64,000 nt of DNA, from contig RPFO01000037.1 of the NCBI GenBank assembly GCA_009746045.1, positions 102,363 through 166,362 on the forward strand. Reading direction: 5' to 3'. The DNA comes from Mesostigma viride. Its lineage: Eukaryota > Streptophyta > Mesostigmatophyceae > Mesostigmatales > Mesostigmataceae. Below are positions 34,915 through 46,085 of this stretch, one piece after another. A program made the position numbers and the translations under genes. Numbering within the stretch: the stretch's first letter is position 1; every line of letters begins with the position of its first letter. The notes beneath the pieces were generated by a model that ran no database searches, was not told where the DNA came from, and worked only from the letters and a program-made list of their open reading frames with translations.

Positions 34915-36375
34915 AATTAAATTAAATTAAATTATAACATGCTTCCGTGGGGAGGTCATGTAGCACATATTTCATGATGGATGGGGTGGAGGAAGCCGCG
35001 TGATCGAACTATCCTAACTCTATCTAGAAAATCCTAACTGCACTACTCATCAAAACGCCTCCTCCGCTTGGGGGGAGGTGGCTTGCCCACAGGGTCGGGC
35101 GTGTGCGCCCCTTGGCAATCTTCTTCCACCGCGTCTTGTCCTGCATGGCAGTCCAAAGACGGGAGAGAGAGTGGATGCGGTGCTCAAACTGGCCTGGGAC
35201 CACTAGGTCGTCCAGCAACATCTGAACGTAGTTCGTGACAGGTTTCCCTACCCTTTTGGGAATGTCCTTGGGGCCAGGCCAGGTCAGAATGTGCCGCCCT
35301 GGCTGTCCAAGCCGCTGGGGGCCGGCCAGACCGAGGGTGGTGTCGACCTGGCTGGTGCGTGCAAGGTGTCCTACAAATGCTATCCTACGCTGCCTAATCT
35401 CGTCCGAAACACGGGGCATGCCATGGTACATTTGAAGACTCTGATGACGGACGCTCGGAAAAAACTACATTAAGGACCTGCCGGAGCATCCTGTAAACTG
35501 TGCCGTCGAGCCTAGCTGCCAGTTTGGGTGGGATTGTCCACGCCTCGGCGCCATACGTGAGCACCGTGAGGACGAGGACCTTGAAGAGCATGCGCTTGCG
35601 GTGCCCCTTCGAGCGCCAGTAGGGTGTGAGCGAACGGAGCTTGGCCCATGCAAGGCCGATGCGGGTGTCCACATCGTCGGCGGTGTCAGGAAGCCAGCTC
35701 CCCAACAGCTTGAAGCGGTCGCGGAACGGGACCTCCGTCCCGTCGAGCAGGCGCGGCAGCGGTGGTTTACTGTCCAGATGCTCCTATCACCATCGCCTCA
35801 GTTTTGACACTAATCTCCAGCCCCACCGCCCGCGCCTCCAGGCCCAGGCAGTCCAGCCAGGTCTGAATGTGCTCGGGGCTCTCGATGAGGGTGGTATCAT
35901 CTGCATAAATCAGGTCGGCAAGGCGGTAACCAGGTCTAACCCCGCCGTGCTCTTTCACGATGTCCAAGCCTGGCTCGAACCCCTTAAGAGCAGTAAAGCG
36001 CGCACGTGCCCGGCGCATGACGTGATCCACGACAATAATGAACAGGTATGGGGACAGGACACAACCTTGCCACACCCCGTGGTGAAGGGGGAATGGTGGA
36101 GTGGTGCCCTCCGCAGTCCGCACTACTGCCTGTGAACCCTCATACAGACGGCGAATGGCAGCAATAAACGCAGGTGGTACCCGGTCCAGAGCTAGGATGG
36201 CCCAAAGAGCCTCCCAGAGAACCGTGTCAAAGGCCTTGATATAGTCAACAAAAATGAAGACCAGCGGCAAACTGTCAGGGGGAAGTCGACGCACCTCCTC
36301 CATCAACCGGCGCGCGACAAACACAGCCATGACAGTGTTACGAGCCACGCCATGCCTAGCTATGATAATCGGACC
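34915..36375 (-). pseudogene. LINE ORF2 reverse transcriptase, 3' half, broken
   Basis: Non-LTR retrotransposon RT on the minus strand. 36375-35767 has motif A (FVDYIKAFDTV), motif B (GVWQGCVLSPYLF) and motif C (LIYADDTTLI). The frame then shifts; 35705-35460 has the thumb-like TRIGLAWAKLRSL and LTYGAEAW; after another break 35431-35024 has RRIAFVGHLARTS and the C-terminal tail. The 3' end is a hairpin (ACCTCC/GGAAGC) and an AATTT-type simple repeat near 34915-34935. Endonuclease and N-terminal RT are absent, so the copy is 5'-truncated and frameshifted. A shorter copy of its 3' end is at 49890-50358. Confidence 0.85.
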
Positions 36376-36379
36376 CCCC

Positions 36380-36672
36380 ATGGATGTTGCACTAAGAATT
36401 CAGCCATGCTATGCCTATGCAGAGAGATGCTCTCTGTCGAGAAGCCATGCCCTAGCTCTTACAGTATAGCCATGGATGCTCCTTGATAGTGTGAAGATCA
36501 TGAGGGTGCAGGTGCCCTGGTGCACCTAGAGCAAGGGTAGCTTACATTCCCACCCTTGCAGGAATTAAGTAGCCCAGAATGTATTAAAAGCCATATGCCC
36601 CTTCTCAGGGATATGTGCTACATGTACTCCCAACGGAGTTATGTTTCTAATTAATTAATTAATTAATTAATC
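36380..36672 (+). mobile_element. LINE 3'-UTR fragment
   Basis: Plus-strand copy with GCAGAGAGATGCTCTCTG hairpin, GTGCAGGTGCCCTGGTGCACC, TGTGCTACATG, ACTCC-CAAC-GGAGT and a (TTAA)n tail. It is the cleanest example of the family's 3' end in the window. Confidence 0.75.
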
Positions 36673-36750
36673 ATCCATGGGGTGGGCCCATCACGTAGGC
36701 ATACATGGCCACGTCACTAAGCTTTCTAGTCTACACTACTGCTATATATT

Positions 36751-37107
36751 AAAAATATAATTACTTACAGCAGAGTGAAATCACTCAAACCAAAGCAAAC
36801 GCCCAGCTATAAACCTATAGACAGCTTACCAACTTTTGCGGATGACTGTAGGTGTAAGTTGGCGATGCCATGGTAACCGGAGACGTCCGTCCTATAGTCA
36901 GCGAAAGTTGGTGCGAGAGGTCCCCAGTTCGAATCCGGTCGGATTCATTTGCAGATCGCGTTTTTCCGCGTTTTCCGCGGCCCGGCACTGAACGCAAATG
37001 GTTTTCACCTTTGCGGAGTGCCTGATCAGACTATAGACAGAGCCATGTCAAAGCTCTATACTACGATAAGACCAATGGAAACGCCTAACGGGAGGAACCT
37101 AATAGCC
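36751..37107. mobile_element. tRNA-like SINE, 15-bp target duplication
   Basis: A 357-bp insertion bounded by the direct repeat CTACTGCTATATATT (36736-36750 and 37108-37122). The uninterrupted relative of the target is seen, in reverse, near 34795-34812. Inside, 36886-36946 resembles a degenerate tRNA (TCCGTCC pairing 6 of 7 with GGTCGGA, TATAGTC start, GTTCGAATCC B box) but is about 14 nt short of a complete molecule. No coding sequence. Confidence 0.7.
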
Positions 37108-37122
37108 CTACTGCTATATATT

Positions 37123-37612
37123 CCCTGGGCTGGGGTGGCTGGGGTGGCTGGGGCGGCAGGGGTCGGCTGCCAGGGGGTGTGGGCGACGTAGATGTCCGCC
37201 CCCTTCCAGTAGACCGGCTTCTGCCCTGCCGTCTGCCGGAGCTGGAGGTAGGTCGGCCATAGCTCCCGTCGACGTTGTTGCTGCGTCAAGGTCAAGTCGT
37301 CGTCCAGCGTGTAGGAGGTCCCCCCAAGCCGCTTGCGACGCTTGAGGAACCGTCCATCTTATCCGCCATGGTGTCAAAGGTGAGGAGCAAGGGGGAGGGG
37401 CCGGCCTTACCCCGCGAGCGGGGAAGGCGGGTCACCCCCTGCGGCTTGCCCTTACCAGTGAGAGCCATGGGGACAAGGATTTTGTTCTCAAAAGCCAGGG
37501 CAAGGGTCTCGGAGGTCTCGACCTGCAGCTGGTCGAAGTGCTTGACTATGACGTCAAGGCTGCGCTTGTCGAGCTCGGCCTCCTCGCGGAGGTCCAGCTT
37601 CTGCTGCTTGCA
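37123..37612 (-). pseudogene. LINE ORF1 C-terminal fragment
   Basis: Minus-strand remnant of ORF1: DLREEAELDKRSLDVIVKHF, FENKILVPMALTGKGKPQG, LLTFDTMADKM, then after a frameshift LTLTQQQRRRELWPTYLQLR and QKPVYWKGADIYVAHTPW. This matches the plus-strand ORF1 pseudogene. It is truncated on both sides and was the target of the SINE at 36751. Confidence 0.72.
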
Positions 37613-37805
37613 GGGAATATGTGCTACATGATCTCCCAACGGAGTCATGTTATAATTTAATTCTTTAATTTTTAATTTTGCAGGAAGTAGCCCAGAGTGT
37701 ATTAAAAGCCATATACCCCTTCTCAGGGATATGTGCGACATATACGAGTTCCCAACGGAGTTATGTTCCAATTCAATTCAATTGATTCAATTCAATTCAA
37801 TTCAA
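37613..37805 (+). mobile_element. Two short LINE 3' tails
   Basis: GTGCTACATGATCTCC-CAAC-GGAGTC followed by AATTTAATTC (about 37617-37680), then a second tail with GGGATATGTGCGACATATACG, TCCCAACGGAGTT and an (AATTC)n repeat (37681-37805). Only 3' ends remain. Confidence 0.65.
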
Positions 37806-38576
37806 TAAACGCGCCATTCGGATCATCAGACATTACATAAAAAGTATGCAAAGATAAGCACATGGCAGCAACACATACTCGTAACCCTGCAGTATACCTA
37901 AAATAGCGCACTTGCCACATTACACCGGCACAGCAACCATGGGCAAAAATACTCTTCGCCATCCAGCTCCTGCTACTGGAAAACAGCCTTGTACATACCC
38001 ACGATCCCCACCGAAGATGCATTCCCCATTCAAGGTCCCCATAGAAAGGCATGACCCATACTCCTGCCTCTTCTAGCGCCTCCAGAAAACTGATCCCGAG
38101 GCATCCTTGGCTGGCGGTCCAATTGATACGGCCATGAAACTAGGCCGCCCACCCACCCTACCCCCCGCTGTGTAACCACCAAACCATTTATCAGGTGACA
38201 CATTGCTTTTTGCGAGCTGGCGGCCATGTCACTGGGCACGCTGGCTCCCTCGTAAGTTTACACTCCCAGACAGATGGATCCCCCTGCCCCTGGGAAGCAA
38301 GCATCCGAACCCCGCGCCCGCACGTCCACGAAATATCTGAAACCCCGCCATCGCTGGTCACCGTGGTCCGAACCCACGCTTGCTGCACAGGCACACCACA
38401 AAGCGCCCCAGCGCTACTGCACAAGGCAGCTCGTCAACGGCTACTGCACAAGGCAGTGTGTCAACTATCACACAAGGCAGCGTGTCGGTGGCTACTGCAC
38501 CGTGCCACTTCTCCTGTTGCACGCAATGCAGTACGGCAAAAGATGTCTAGCGCGTGACAAGTTGTCTTCCCTCGAC
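37806..38576. other. 3' flank of kinase gene, no gene seen
   Basis: Downstream sequence of the minus-strand kinase. Around 38420-38500 there is a short degenerate repeat of GCTACTGCACAAGGCAG. No other features are supported. Confidence 0.5.
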
Positions 38577-41500
38577 CTACTGCACCGTGCAGCTGGTCTT
38601 GCGCGTGAGGTGCTTCTCATCCTTGTCCTTCTCCGGCTCGCGGTTGTGCGACAGGCTGCGTGTCTCGGGCAGCTGGAAGGGGCCCTCGCGCGACATCAAA
38701 AAGGGGCTCACGCAGGGGGGGGTTGGCCCGCGGATCTCCTCCAGCCGCTTGAGGATCACGTTGAAGGACGGCCGCTGGTCCGGGTCCTCGTGCCAACATT
38801 CGGAGATCAGCCTGACAGGGGCAGGGGCCAGTGGGGTAGGGGGGGGAAAAAAGGCAGAGTGGCCAGTCAGGGAGAGAGAGAGGGAAGAGAAAAGCCCAAC
38901 AGCCAATCAGGGAAGAGGGAAGGAAAAAGAGAAAGTGGCACAGCCAGTCAGGGGGGGGGGATCAAAGTGGAATGGCCAGTCAGGGCATGGGGAACAGGAG
39001 AGGGAACAGGAGCCAGGCGGAGGGGAGCCAGTGCCACGCCACGCATGGCGTACAGCTGGTACACATGACATGCCACCCATGGTTGATGGGCCACTGATCC
39101 ATAGTGACAAACATCCATCCTTTTACAGCAAACAAAATGGATGTACACATGTTGCCGAAGAGGCAACCATGACAAGAGAGGGACATGTTCCACCGCATCC
39201 CCGCCCCCCCACACCTTTAAAATCTCCCCCCACCCCCTTCCCTCCCGCACCTTGACGTCTCCTCAGTCACCCAGGAACATGCTGGAGCCCGCCACGAACA
39301 GATCTCCATTCGCAGGGAATCCACCGACCCGCATCAACCCACCTCAACATCCCGCTGCCAATAATCCCAGCAACGGCGGCATGCTCGTGGCGACAAGCTT
39401 GGATACACCCGTATAGTACCACAGCCCCCCCCCATCCACAACCGAACCCCGTCCAGACATCCACAACCGAACTTGAATCAAAGACTCCTGCCCCAGTGAA
39501 CTTGAATGAAAAATTCACAACACCGTAGGCGCCAACAACGATTGACAGCAAGCCAGGCATTGGCCATAAGTCAACCCACGACAAAAGCCCACAACAACCT
39601 CATACTTTCCATTTTCCTTTCGAAACAAGCCAACACAGCAATAAAGAATGATAATAAGCATAGAGTAGCATGGTCTTCACGTACTCCATGGCGCCTGGCG
39701 GGTAGAGCCGCTTGGTGAACGCGGGGCGCACGTTGTCGTACGCCATCTCCGACGCGGCGACATGTGGCGACCACTGGGAGAACACCATGTGGCCCTCAAA
39801 CAGCTGCCAGGGGGGGCGTGGTGGTGGTGGTGGTGGTGGGTGGGTGGGTGGTGGGGTGGTGGGGTGGTGGTGGTGGGGAATGAAACCAGCCACAGGCACG
39901 CACACAGAGGGGCAGGGGGGAGAAGAGCAAGATGAGCCTGCGTCACGACTCTGACAAGCGACTGGCACCAGTCGGGAACCAACCACAAAGCCAGCAACGG
40001 TGCATGTCCAATGCGAGGCAGGGCACACGCGCGATCCAAGCCTAGCACTGCCTGGACAGGTGGCCAAGTAGCTGACAGCCATGGGCCAGCTGACACGGAT
40101 GACAGACACAAACTACAGCGCCGCGGGTAGATGATCCACAGCCCTCCACTTACACAGCTCGCAACCAGAAACCTCCCCAGAAACCTCCCTTGTCCTAAGA
40201 AAGAACCACCCACTCCTGCTCAAAGACAGCAAGACAAGCTATTCTCGGCAGTAGTACCCAGATGGCTGGCCAGTCGCATGGCAGGGGCACACATGGTCCG
40301 TACCTCCCACAGGATGACGGCAAAGGAGTAGACATCGACCGACTTGGTGTACGGCCGGTGCAGGAAGACTTCGGGCGCCATGTAGCGGTAGCTGCCCGTC
40401 TCGCCGGTCATCAGGTACTTCTCGTTGCAGCGCTGCGGGTTGGGCTTGATCAGCTTGGACAGGCCAAAGTCGGCCACCTTGAGGCGTCCGCTGTCCGAAA
40501 GCATGATGTTCCTGTCGGTAGCGAAGCATAGTACAACCCCAGCAGAGGGCGAATGGGAGCAATGGCACAGCGATGGATTGTGGGTGTCATGCTCAGGAGG
40601 GGCTTTTACACAAACAGTGTCCACAGCACGCCCATGGGAATGAATGCAAAGCACGGCATTGACATGTCGCTAAACCAATCCCTTGCTCCCCCTCCCCGTC
40701 CCCCGTCCCCGTCCCCGTCCCCCTCCCCCTCCCCCTCCCCCTCCCCTCCCCCTCCCCCTCCCCCTCCCCCCCCCCTCCCCCTCCCCCCCCTCCCCCCCCC
40801 TCCCCCTCCCCCTCCCCCTCCCCCTCCCCCACAAACAGGAGGAACGTGAATAGGCAGACGCGGCGAGCGTGGCCATCCCTAATGGTGATCCCTATTCGTG
40901 GATTCGTCACCTGGGTTTCAAGTCTCTGTGGATGATGGCGTGCGGCCTCCGCATGTGCAAGAAGTTCATCCCTCTGGTGGCGCCAGCAAGGGACAATGAC
41001 GGAAAGACGAAGGGGGGGGGGGGGCGCGCCCGTTAGATCAGAGGCACATGCAAGAATGGGCAGGCCATGGTGTCATGAGCATGAGAGCAGGGACCAGAAA
41101 ACTCATCCAAGGGATGGCAGGGTAACACATGGTAAAACCTGTAATCAGCGCCATGTTTAGCAGCCGCAAACGGCTGCATGCTGTCACCATTAAGAATGAT
41201 GACAACGTCGCACATGCACCATGCAGGAACAAACGTGGGCAAGTGCAGCCTGCGACCACCGTTACCATTATGTCTTTTATCCTGACCTATGCTTGTGTGC
41301 TACATTGCCCCTGCCAAGCATATCGGCGTGCTCACCTCGCAATGTCCATCGCAAACTCGATCGCTTGAATCGGCTTCAACCGCCCCGTGGTTTTCAATAA
41401 TTCGTGGAGATTACCCTGCACACACAGGCGCAAACAAACATGCATGCAAAAGCAGCAGGGACAAAGGCAGTTCCCCTTTGTTAAGAAGCTTTCAAAATGA

Positions 41501-44500
41501 TAGGTGCGGTGAAAGATGCCCTGCAGTGCTAAACAGATATTCAGAGAGCCATAAACAGCAACCCAGCTGAAAACAACAGCTATGGCACGAGTACTGTATT
41601 CAACCGTGTTGCGCCCTTCAGCTCCTAACGCTACCCACGTTGCGTCGCTGTCTGTCGGCGCACCATGCACGCCCCCACAGACATCAACCCCCCTCACGGC
41701 CACGCGGACCAGGTCGCGAGCCATGGGCCACAAGATGCGGCCACGCACTTACCCTGGGCATGTCCTCAATCACTTACCCTGGGCATGTACCCGCAAGCAA
41801 CTACCTGCGCATGTACCCGCAAGCACCTACCCTGGGCATGTACTCGGTCACCAGCATGAGCGGGCGCTGGTGCGTGCACGCGCCAAGGAACTGCACGATG
41901 TGCGGGTGCTGCAGGTGCATGACCACATCAATCTCGTGCCGGAAGTCCTCCCTGGGAGGGCGTGCCAGGGGGGCAGACAGGGAGCAGGAACCACCGGGGA
42001 GGAGCAGAAGTTGTGGGGAGGCATGTTAGGGGCACGTATGCACGCATGCAAAATGCATCAACATCAGGAAAGGTCGTGAAGCGGACGCTGCATGCTCCAT
42101 GCATGTCGCCCGCCTGAGCTCCCACGAGGTGCCCTCTTCAGGCTGCAGGCACAGGCACAGCTTGATATCCGCAGAACCTGCCGTACATCATTTCTGGCGG
42201 ATGCCGGGCAGATTGCCCGTGCCGAATACAGCTTTAACCGCTGCCAAAAGGTGCGCCAGGCATGGTACGTACCGGCTTGCACGCTCACCACAAGTGCATA
42301 CCATGATCCAGAGTGACCTAATGTCTAGATCATGGCCTCGTCTTGGCATGCGAGGTGGGTTGCCGCACAGCAATCACCATATCAGCGCCACCCATGCAAG
42401 CAGGCGGGTAGCAAACAGAGGTGCTTTCATCGGGGGGCTTTCATCGGTGAGCTGGGGCTTGCAAAGATGCCTACACCCTGCCAGGGACGGCTACCGCCCG
42501 GATATGTTTCATGTTGAAACAGGCACTTGGCCACTGTGACATGATAGAATAGTGGCAGGTAGCAAGGTAGAGGTATATGAGGACTGGGGTCGGACAGGCA
42601 GTGCCTCTGTAACCTAGCGGGCATCACAGGCACACCGGGTACCCGAAACACATGCAAGGGAGGCAACCGTCCCAAAGCAGCTGGCTGTGGAGAAAATGGC
42701 CTTGAGTGGGGCTCAGGGGCAGGGCCATGGCCCACGGCTGGGGTGCCACCCTGGGGAGAGGGCAACCTGACACAAGAGGGTAAGACAAGGTGTGAAAGAA
42801 GGCAGACAACCCCACCCAGACCAAAAGCACGGCCAACGAATATGGTGCACACGCCTGCACCCACACAAGTCCACTCACAAGGCATGCGGGTCCTTTTCTA
42901 GGCCTGTCAGCATCTTCTTCACCGCCACCTCTGTCCCTCGCCAGTTCACCAGCCAGATCTCCCCAAACGCGCCCTGCACCGGCAAGCCACGAGCACAACG
43001 TGTGGTGTGCAGTGCACACGCATGCGCCGCGTGGGTCAGCCAACGGGTCAACGTCACAGGGGAGCAGCGCGCGTCTTCCAACGATGGCATGGCACCTTTT
43101 GCTGTACAATCCTATGATCACTTACTTTGTTCATCCCGCTGGACAAGGCAGCGTCCCAGACTGGTGGGACTAGTCTCGTCCTATACGGGTGGAGTCCAGG
43201 TCCCACCGAGCAGACCTGGGAGTGTGCCAAAAGGCACTCATGATTGGCAGTGCCTGTGTCGCTTTCACGGGGAGGCAGAAAATGTTCGGCCCACTACAGG
43301 CTGGCCAATGGTGCACAACCCCTCACGTAATGCTGCCACATACTTGCATTCATGTGTGCAGGCCTCCATGCGCCACCGCACTGCTGGACCCTCACCCATG
43401 ACTGAGCTCAGGTGCTTTCAAGCGATAAATCCAGACAAAAAATGTCCTCTTTCAATGTCCCAGGACAACCGACCGGCAGAAACTGGTGCAGCTGTAGTCC
43501 CAACAACTAGAGCTTGAGATATGTTGGCAATCATAGGGAGAAACATGTCCTATGGAGCTCCCCGCCTCTCACATGGACAGCTGTGCTGTCTGATGACAGG
43601 CAGGAAACGAGGGAGGAGGCGGTGTCCATCCCTTCCCCAACCATCCTCCCTCCCACCCAGACATTCAGTGATCTGCCACCCCCCAGGGACCCTCCAGCCC
43701 CAAATGGTACTTCCATCAGCCCAAAACAGCACTTCCATAAGACAAGGTCGTGAGCCTTCCCAGGTATGCCGCACGCGTCCTGTGTGCCATGCAAGGGCCC
43801 GGAGAAAGACCAAGGGGGCATTGAGGCGGGCATCCAAAAGCCAGCCCTGGTGTAGGTCTCTTACCGATCCTCGTGATCAGGCGGGTGTCCAGGCAGCCTA
43901 CAATGTCTTCACAATCGGAGCCATGTCCTGGACAGAGCACTGGACATTGTGTGCCCACAACCGCATTAGGGCTCATTATCCTGTGCGTCCATTGGGGTCA
44001 CTATATGACCTCATCGGGGTTCACTATCCTGTGCGTCCATGGGCTCATGAGGGCTCATTATACGGTGCATCCGTGGGCTAAAACTCTACAGCAGGGAAAA
44101 AAGTGCCCTAACGCCCGCACCCGCTCAAAGAGCCTGCTTGTGCGGACTTCGACATCTGGCCTACTTGGCGCCTGGTACCATGGCCAGCAAGGTGTGTATG
44201 TGGATTGCTCTGACCCGAAACCGCCTTCCTGGGCCTTACCTAACCACACTCTCAGCTATACATGCTTGGGCTGGGACGTAAGCAGGGCCAAAGAAGCCAT
44301 ACAGATAAGCAAGCCAAAGACTATCGAAACAGCAAATGCATCTCAGCAACGTACCGAGTAGCTTGCCTACAGGCATGCTTTGATGTCACGACAGCACGGG
44401 ATGAAGACATGGCTCATGCCAACGCACCTTGCTAATCCTGGTCCCTATTGCCAGGTTTAATTCCTCAGGATCGATCTCCCATATGTTTAAATGCCCCTCG

Positions 44501-45153
44501 ACACGGGTAAGGGTCGCAGCTTTCGTCGTGATCTCCCTAAACTCCATCTCGCTTCTCGTCTGGTGTACCAATCGGCAAGGGAAGGAAAAACGAAACCCAA
44601 GAGCGGCATTAGACTTCCGCGACTTACAACACAAACTGAAATCGGGGCGATAGAAATGGTTAAGGGCTATCCACGAGTTAGGTAAGCTATCTGCGCAGTG
44701 ATATTGACGTGTTTAAAGGAACGGTGTAGGATACCAAGATGAAGATAATCTACAACATCCACAATAAAAAAGACGATCTTGTTATATCATCGGTCTCACA
44801 ACTAAGGTTTCTAATGAGATTAGCATAGTACTCCGTGGCATGCCCATGCGCATGACACGCAAGTACTTACTTACACAAAAGGTTCTTATGGCAAAGGCTG
44901 TAACCATGACGGCGTAACGTCAAAACAGCTTCCAGTGCGGGTAAAATCAGAAGAAGGGATGGATCGCGATGGGCCGAGGCTGGTACCCAGAAGGCATAAA
45001 GTACGAGCTAAACCAACGAGAAAACTGTAAACTTACCCGGGCCTGGATGCCGTTTTCTGACTTCGGGGGCTCTGGCGCGGGGGGTGGTTCCTCCTCATTT
45101 TGCTGAGGAATTTTAAGATCCATATTAACCGTGGAGCGGGACAACGCCGCCAT
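38577..45153 (-). CDS. Raf-like (ILK/VIK-type) protein kinase, nine exons
   Basis: A Ser/Thr (MAPKKK Raf-like) kinase expected to phosphorylate proteins in cytoplasmic signalling. Exons, in reading order: 45153-45037, 44559-44428, 42973-42879, 41951-41831, 41415-41336, 40973-40911, 40511-40304, 39803-39685 and 38811-38577 (TAG). All introns are GT-AG, phases match at every joint, and the total is exactly 390 codons. Hallmarks: Gly-rich loop GAFGEI (84-89), VAVKK (Lys102), Glu121 of helix C, HRDLKPRN (197-204), DFG (217-219), APE (248-250), and ECWHEDPDQRPSF near the end. The sequence closely follows plant VIK/ILK-type Raf-like kinases (WEIDPEELNL, TGETGSYRYMAPEVF). It lacks the usual N-terminal ankyrin repeats: the 83 residues before the domain are short, Pro/Glu-rich and acidic. 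The C-terminal tail is charged. The ATG at 45153 is the only Met in the first exon before a good donor. The gene looks functional. Confidence 0.92.
39825..39880. repeat. GGT-rich low complexity in kinase intron
   Basis: A run of GTGG/GGT repeats in the intron just upstream of the exon at 39803-39685. Non-coding. Confidence 0.8.
40680..40832. repeat. CCCCCT/CCCCGT tract in kinase intron
   Basis: About 150 bp of C5T and C4GT repeats between the exons at 40973-40911 and 40511-40304. On the coding (minus) strand it is G-rich, so the pre-mRNA could form G-quadruplexes. Open frames here are artefacts. Confidence 0.9.
42974..44427. other. Largest kinase intron, no gene inside
   Basis: Intron between the exon ending RISK and the exon starting GAFGEI. 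It holds a degenerate tandem series around GGGCTCATTATCCTGTGCGT (about 43965-44080). No other gene is supported. Confidence 0.6.
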
Positions 45154-45368
45154 TTTTTCCTAGCGCTCGCAAGCAAACTCGTACCAAGCTAAGTATGGCC
45201 ACTATCCATTTCAGAAACCAGACAACTACATATTTGACCACGATCTCCGATCCTCCAACAAGATCGCCATACCCATGATCAATATATCATAGCGTGGGCC
45301 ATAATAAAACCAGTGGTGCGAGGTGATTCTTTCTTCAGCTGCCTCCGATCGTGCAAGCTGTGTTTCCC

Positions 45369-46085
45369 GGTATTTCTTATTCCGGGGCCCAATGGCCGGC
45401 GCCGCGCCAGACTCGCCCGCGTTTGGGCTTTGGGCGTCTTGGAATTTGGCTTTGGGCGTCTTGGAAGTTGGCTTTGGGCGTTTGCTCTTTTGGCAGATTT
45501 CTACACTACACTGGTACTACGTAAAAAAGCACAGACTGGTGCGACGTAACATTTTTAAACTTGGTAAAATTACCGCCGCACAGCCAGCCAGAACTGGACA
45601 AGGTGATGGCCGCAAGTAGTCGTTGCTGGGCTATCGTATTTGTAGCATGGGGCGTTTCACCGAGTCTACGGTTAGCATGATGGGGAGGATTCCTAACCTT
45701 CATTATGTGGGTTAAGTAGGGGTGCTCATAGTGGCCGGTTTCCCTCGCTTCCTTGTAAACCAGGCTCTGCGTCAAGATCACAGACGACCGGGTAAGTAGT
45801 TGTTCCAGTCTGTTCTAGTTTGTATGACGCCTGCTATTAGGCGTTCTTGTTATTGTCGTTCATCATCGCCGTGACCGTCGTGGCCAGCAGCGTGCTTTTT
45901 TTACATACCGGATGGTGTCGACTTGTTTATTGATAGCGCATTGGTGAATATCGCTGCATGGAGGAATATCGGCTACAACCCGCGGGAAAGTGCTGGCTCC
46001 AATGTTCTTTTTTATGCAGGATGACGGCACTGCCAAGCCGGAGACGAATATGACGCTCGTTATAATGCCAGTCATTCAGACCGAC
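45369..46085. repeat. Foldback element, left terminal unique segment
   Basis: Mirror image of about 55436-56155 with few differences. One is GGGCGTCTTGGAATTTGGCTTT repeat-length variation; another is an eight-base-scale insertion (AGTGTGACACAAAGCCC) in the right copy. A 90-codon frame is shared by both copies but starts at GTG and is not accepted as a gene. Confidence 0.85.

Noticed and set aside
34915-36375. Treating the LINE RT as an intact gene
   Set aside because: At least two frame breaks and loss of the 5' half show that it is a truncated relic.
36886-36946. Functional tRNA gene
   Set aside because: The B box and acceptor pairing are present, but about 14 nt of the central region are missing and the T-stem is poorly paired. 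A SINE relic is more likely.
40593-40910. Gly/Glu-rich or Pro-rich frames in the C5T tract
   Set aside because: Simple-repeat artefact inside a kinase intron whose flanking exons splice in phase without it.
38577-45153. Kinase as a processed or broken pseudogene
   Set aside because: It has nine GT-AG-bounded exons with matching phases, all catalytic residues and no stops.
45506-45781. 90-codon frame conserved in both foldback arms
   Set aside because: It begins at GTG rather than ATG, and conservation is explained by the recent duplication of the arm. No family signature.
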